DNA from: Coraliomargarita sinensis
Lineage (GTDB): Bacteria; Verrucomicrobiota; Verrucomicrobiia; Opitutales; Coraliomargaritaceae
Assembly: GCF_003185655.1 (NCBI RefSeq)
Contig: NZ_QHJQ01000017.1
Span: 1 to 13,005, forward strand
DNA: 13,005 bases
Direction: 5' to 3'
The notes beneath the pieces are model-generated. The model did no database searches, was not told where the DNA came from, and worked only from the letters and a program-made list of their open reading frames with translations. The position numbers were made by a program, and so were the translations under genes. Numbering within the stretch: position 1 is the stretch's first letter; every line of letters starts with the position of its first letter. This document shows positions 12,879 through 13,005 of this stretch, in pieces.

Positions 12879-13005
12879 GGGTCTACACCAAAGTTTGGGG
12901 ACCGGAGCATTTCCTTTCTATTTTCGTGGTTCATCTTTAACCGCAGGGTCTACACCAAAGTTTGGGGACCGGAGCATTTCCTTTCTATTTTCTTGGTTCA
13001 TATTT
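12879..13005. repeat. Tandem repeat with 67-base period, continuing beyond the right edge
   Basis: Copy one spans 12879-12945. Copy two starts at 12946 and is cut by the window end after 60 bases. Over the shared 60 bases I count two differences (G/T at 12925 against 12992, C/A at 12934 against 13001). Each unit starts GGGTCTACACC and contains the palindrome CCAAA-G-TTTGG (12888-12898 in copy one), nearly framed by GGTC and GACC. No reading frame of note runs through it. It begins 52 bases after the tRNA. Confidence 0.85.

Noticed and set aside
12879..13005. CRISPR array at the right edge
   Set aside because: The whole 67-base unit repeats, with no unique spacers, and no cas gene is visible.

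Overview
The window looks like bacterial chromosomal housekeeping DNA of moderately high G+C, most likely from a member of the Verrucomicrobiota (Opitutae/Puniceicoccales-like). That placement is inference. It rests on the style of the proteins, on a REP-associated transposase tail at the left edge, on a GxxExxY-family remnant, and on several kinds of short intergenic repeats that I associate with this phylum and its relatives. Most genes have no clear Shine-Dalgarno sequence.

Layout. The left edge (3-161) is the C-terminal tail of a probable REP-associated transposase. A minus-strand pair follows: a tRNA-dihydrouridine synthase (272-1345) and a bifunctional-nuclease-domain protein (1418-1861). 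The only gene-free stretch over 300 bases (1862-2215) holds a decayed GxxExxY-family gene between two imperfect inverted repeats. Shikimate kinase aroK (2216-2770, +) converges on a minus-strand cluster read pyrF, ispD, acyl-CoA thioesterase (4754 down to 2829). ispE (4813, +) diverges from pyrF across a 58-base spacer and opens a long plus-strand run: ispE, ptsI, an Hpt-domain protein, glnS, galK, a mannose-1-phosphate guanylyltransferase, ruvX and tRNA-Gly(UCC). ispE/ptsI and glnS/galK overlap by 4 bases, which suggests translational coupling. The right edge enters a tandem repeat with a 67-base period.

How the genes work together. ispD and ispE encode consecutive steps of the MEP isoprenoid pathway and sit on either side of the pyrF/ispE divergent spacer. 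aroK serves aromatic synthesis and pyrF serves UMP synthesis. Dus, GlnRS, RuvX and tRNA-Gly serve RNA maturation and translation. PtsI and the lone Hpt protein are phosphotransfer proteins whose partners (HPr, EIIA, kinase, response regulator) are not in the window. GalK and the GDP-mannose enzyme handle sugar activation.

No wholly new multi-gene system is visible. The most unusual structure is in the intergenic repeats. Twelve perfect copies of CTCTGAC lie between a perfect AAGGAGG and the ruvX start codon. A degenerate version in the same orientation lies just upstream of the thioesterase start. The GxxExxY relic is bracketed by inverted repeats, one of which forms part of the leader of the nuclease-domain gene.
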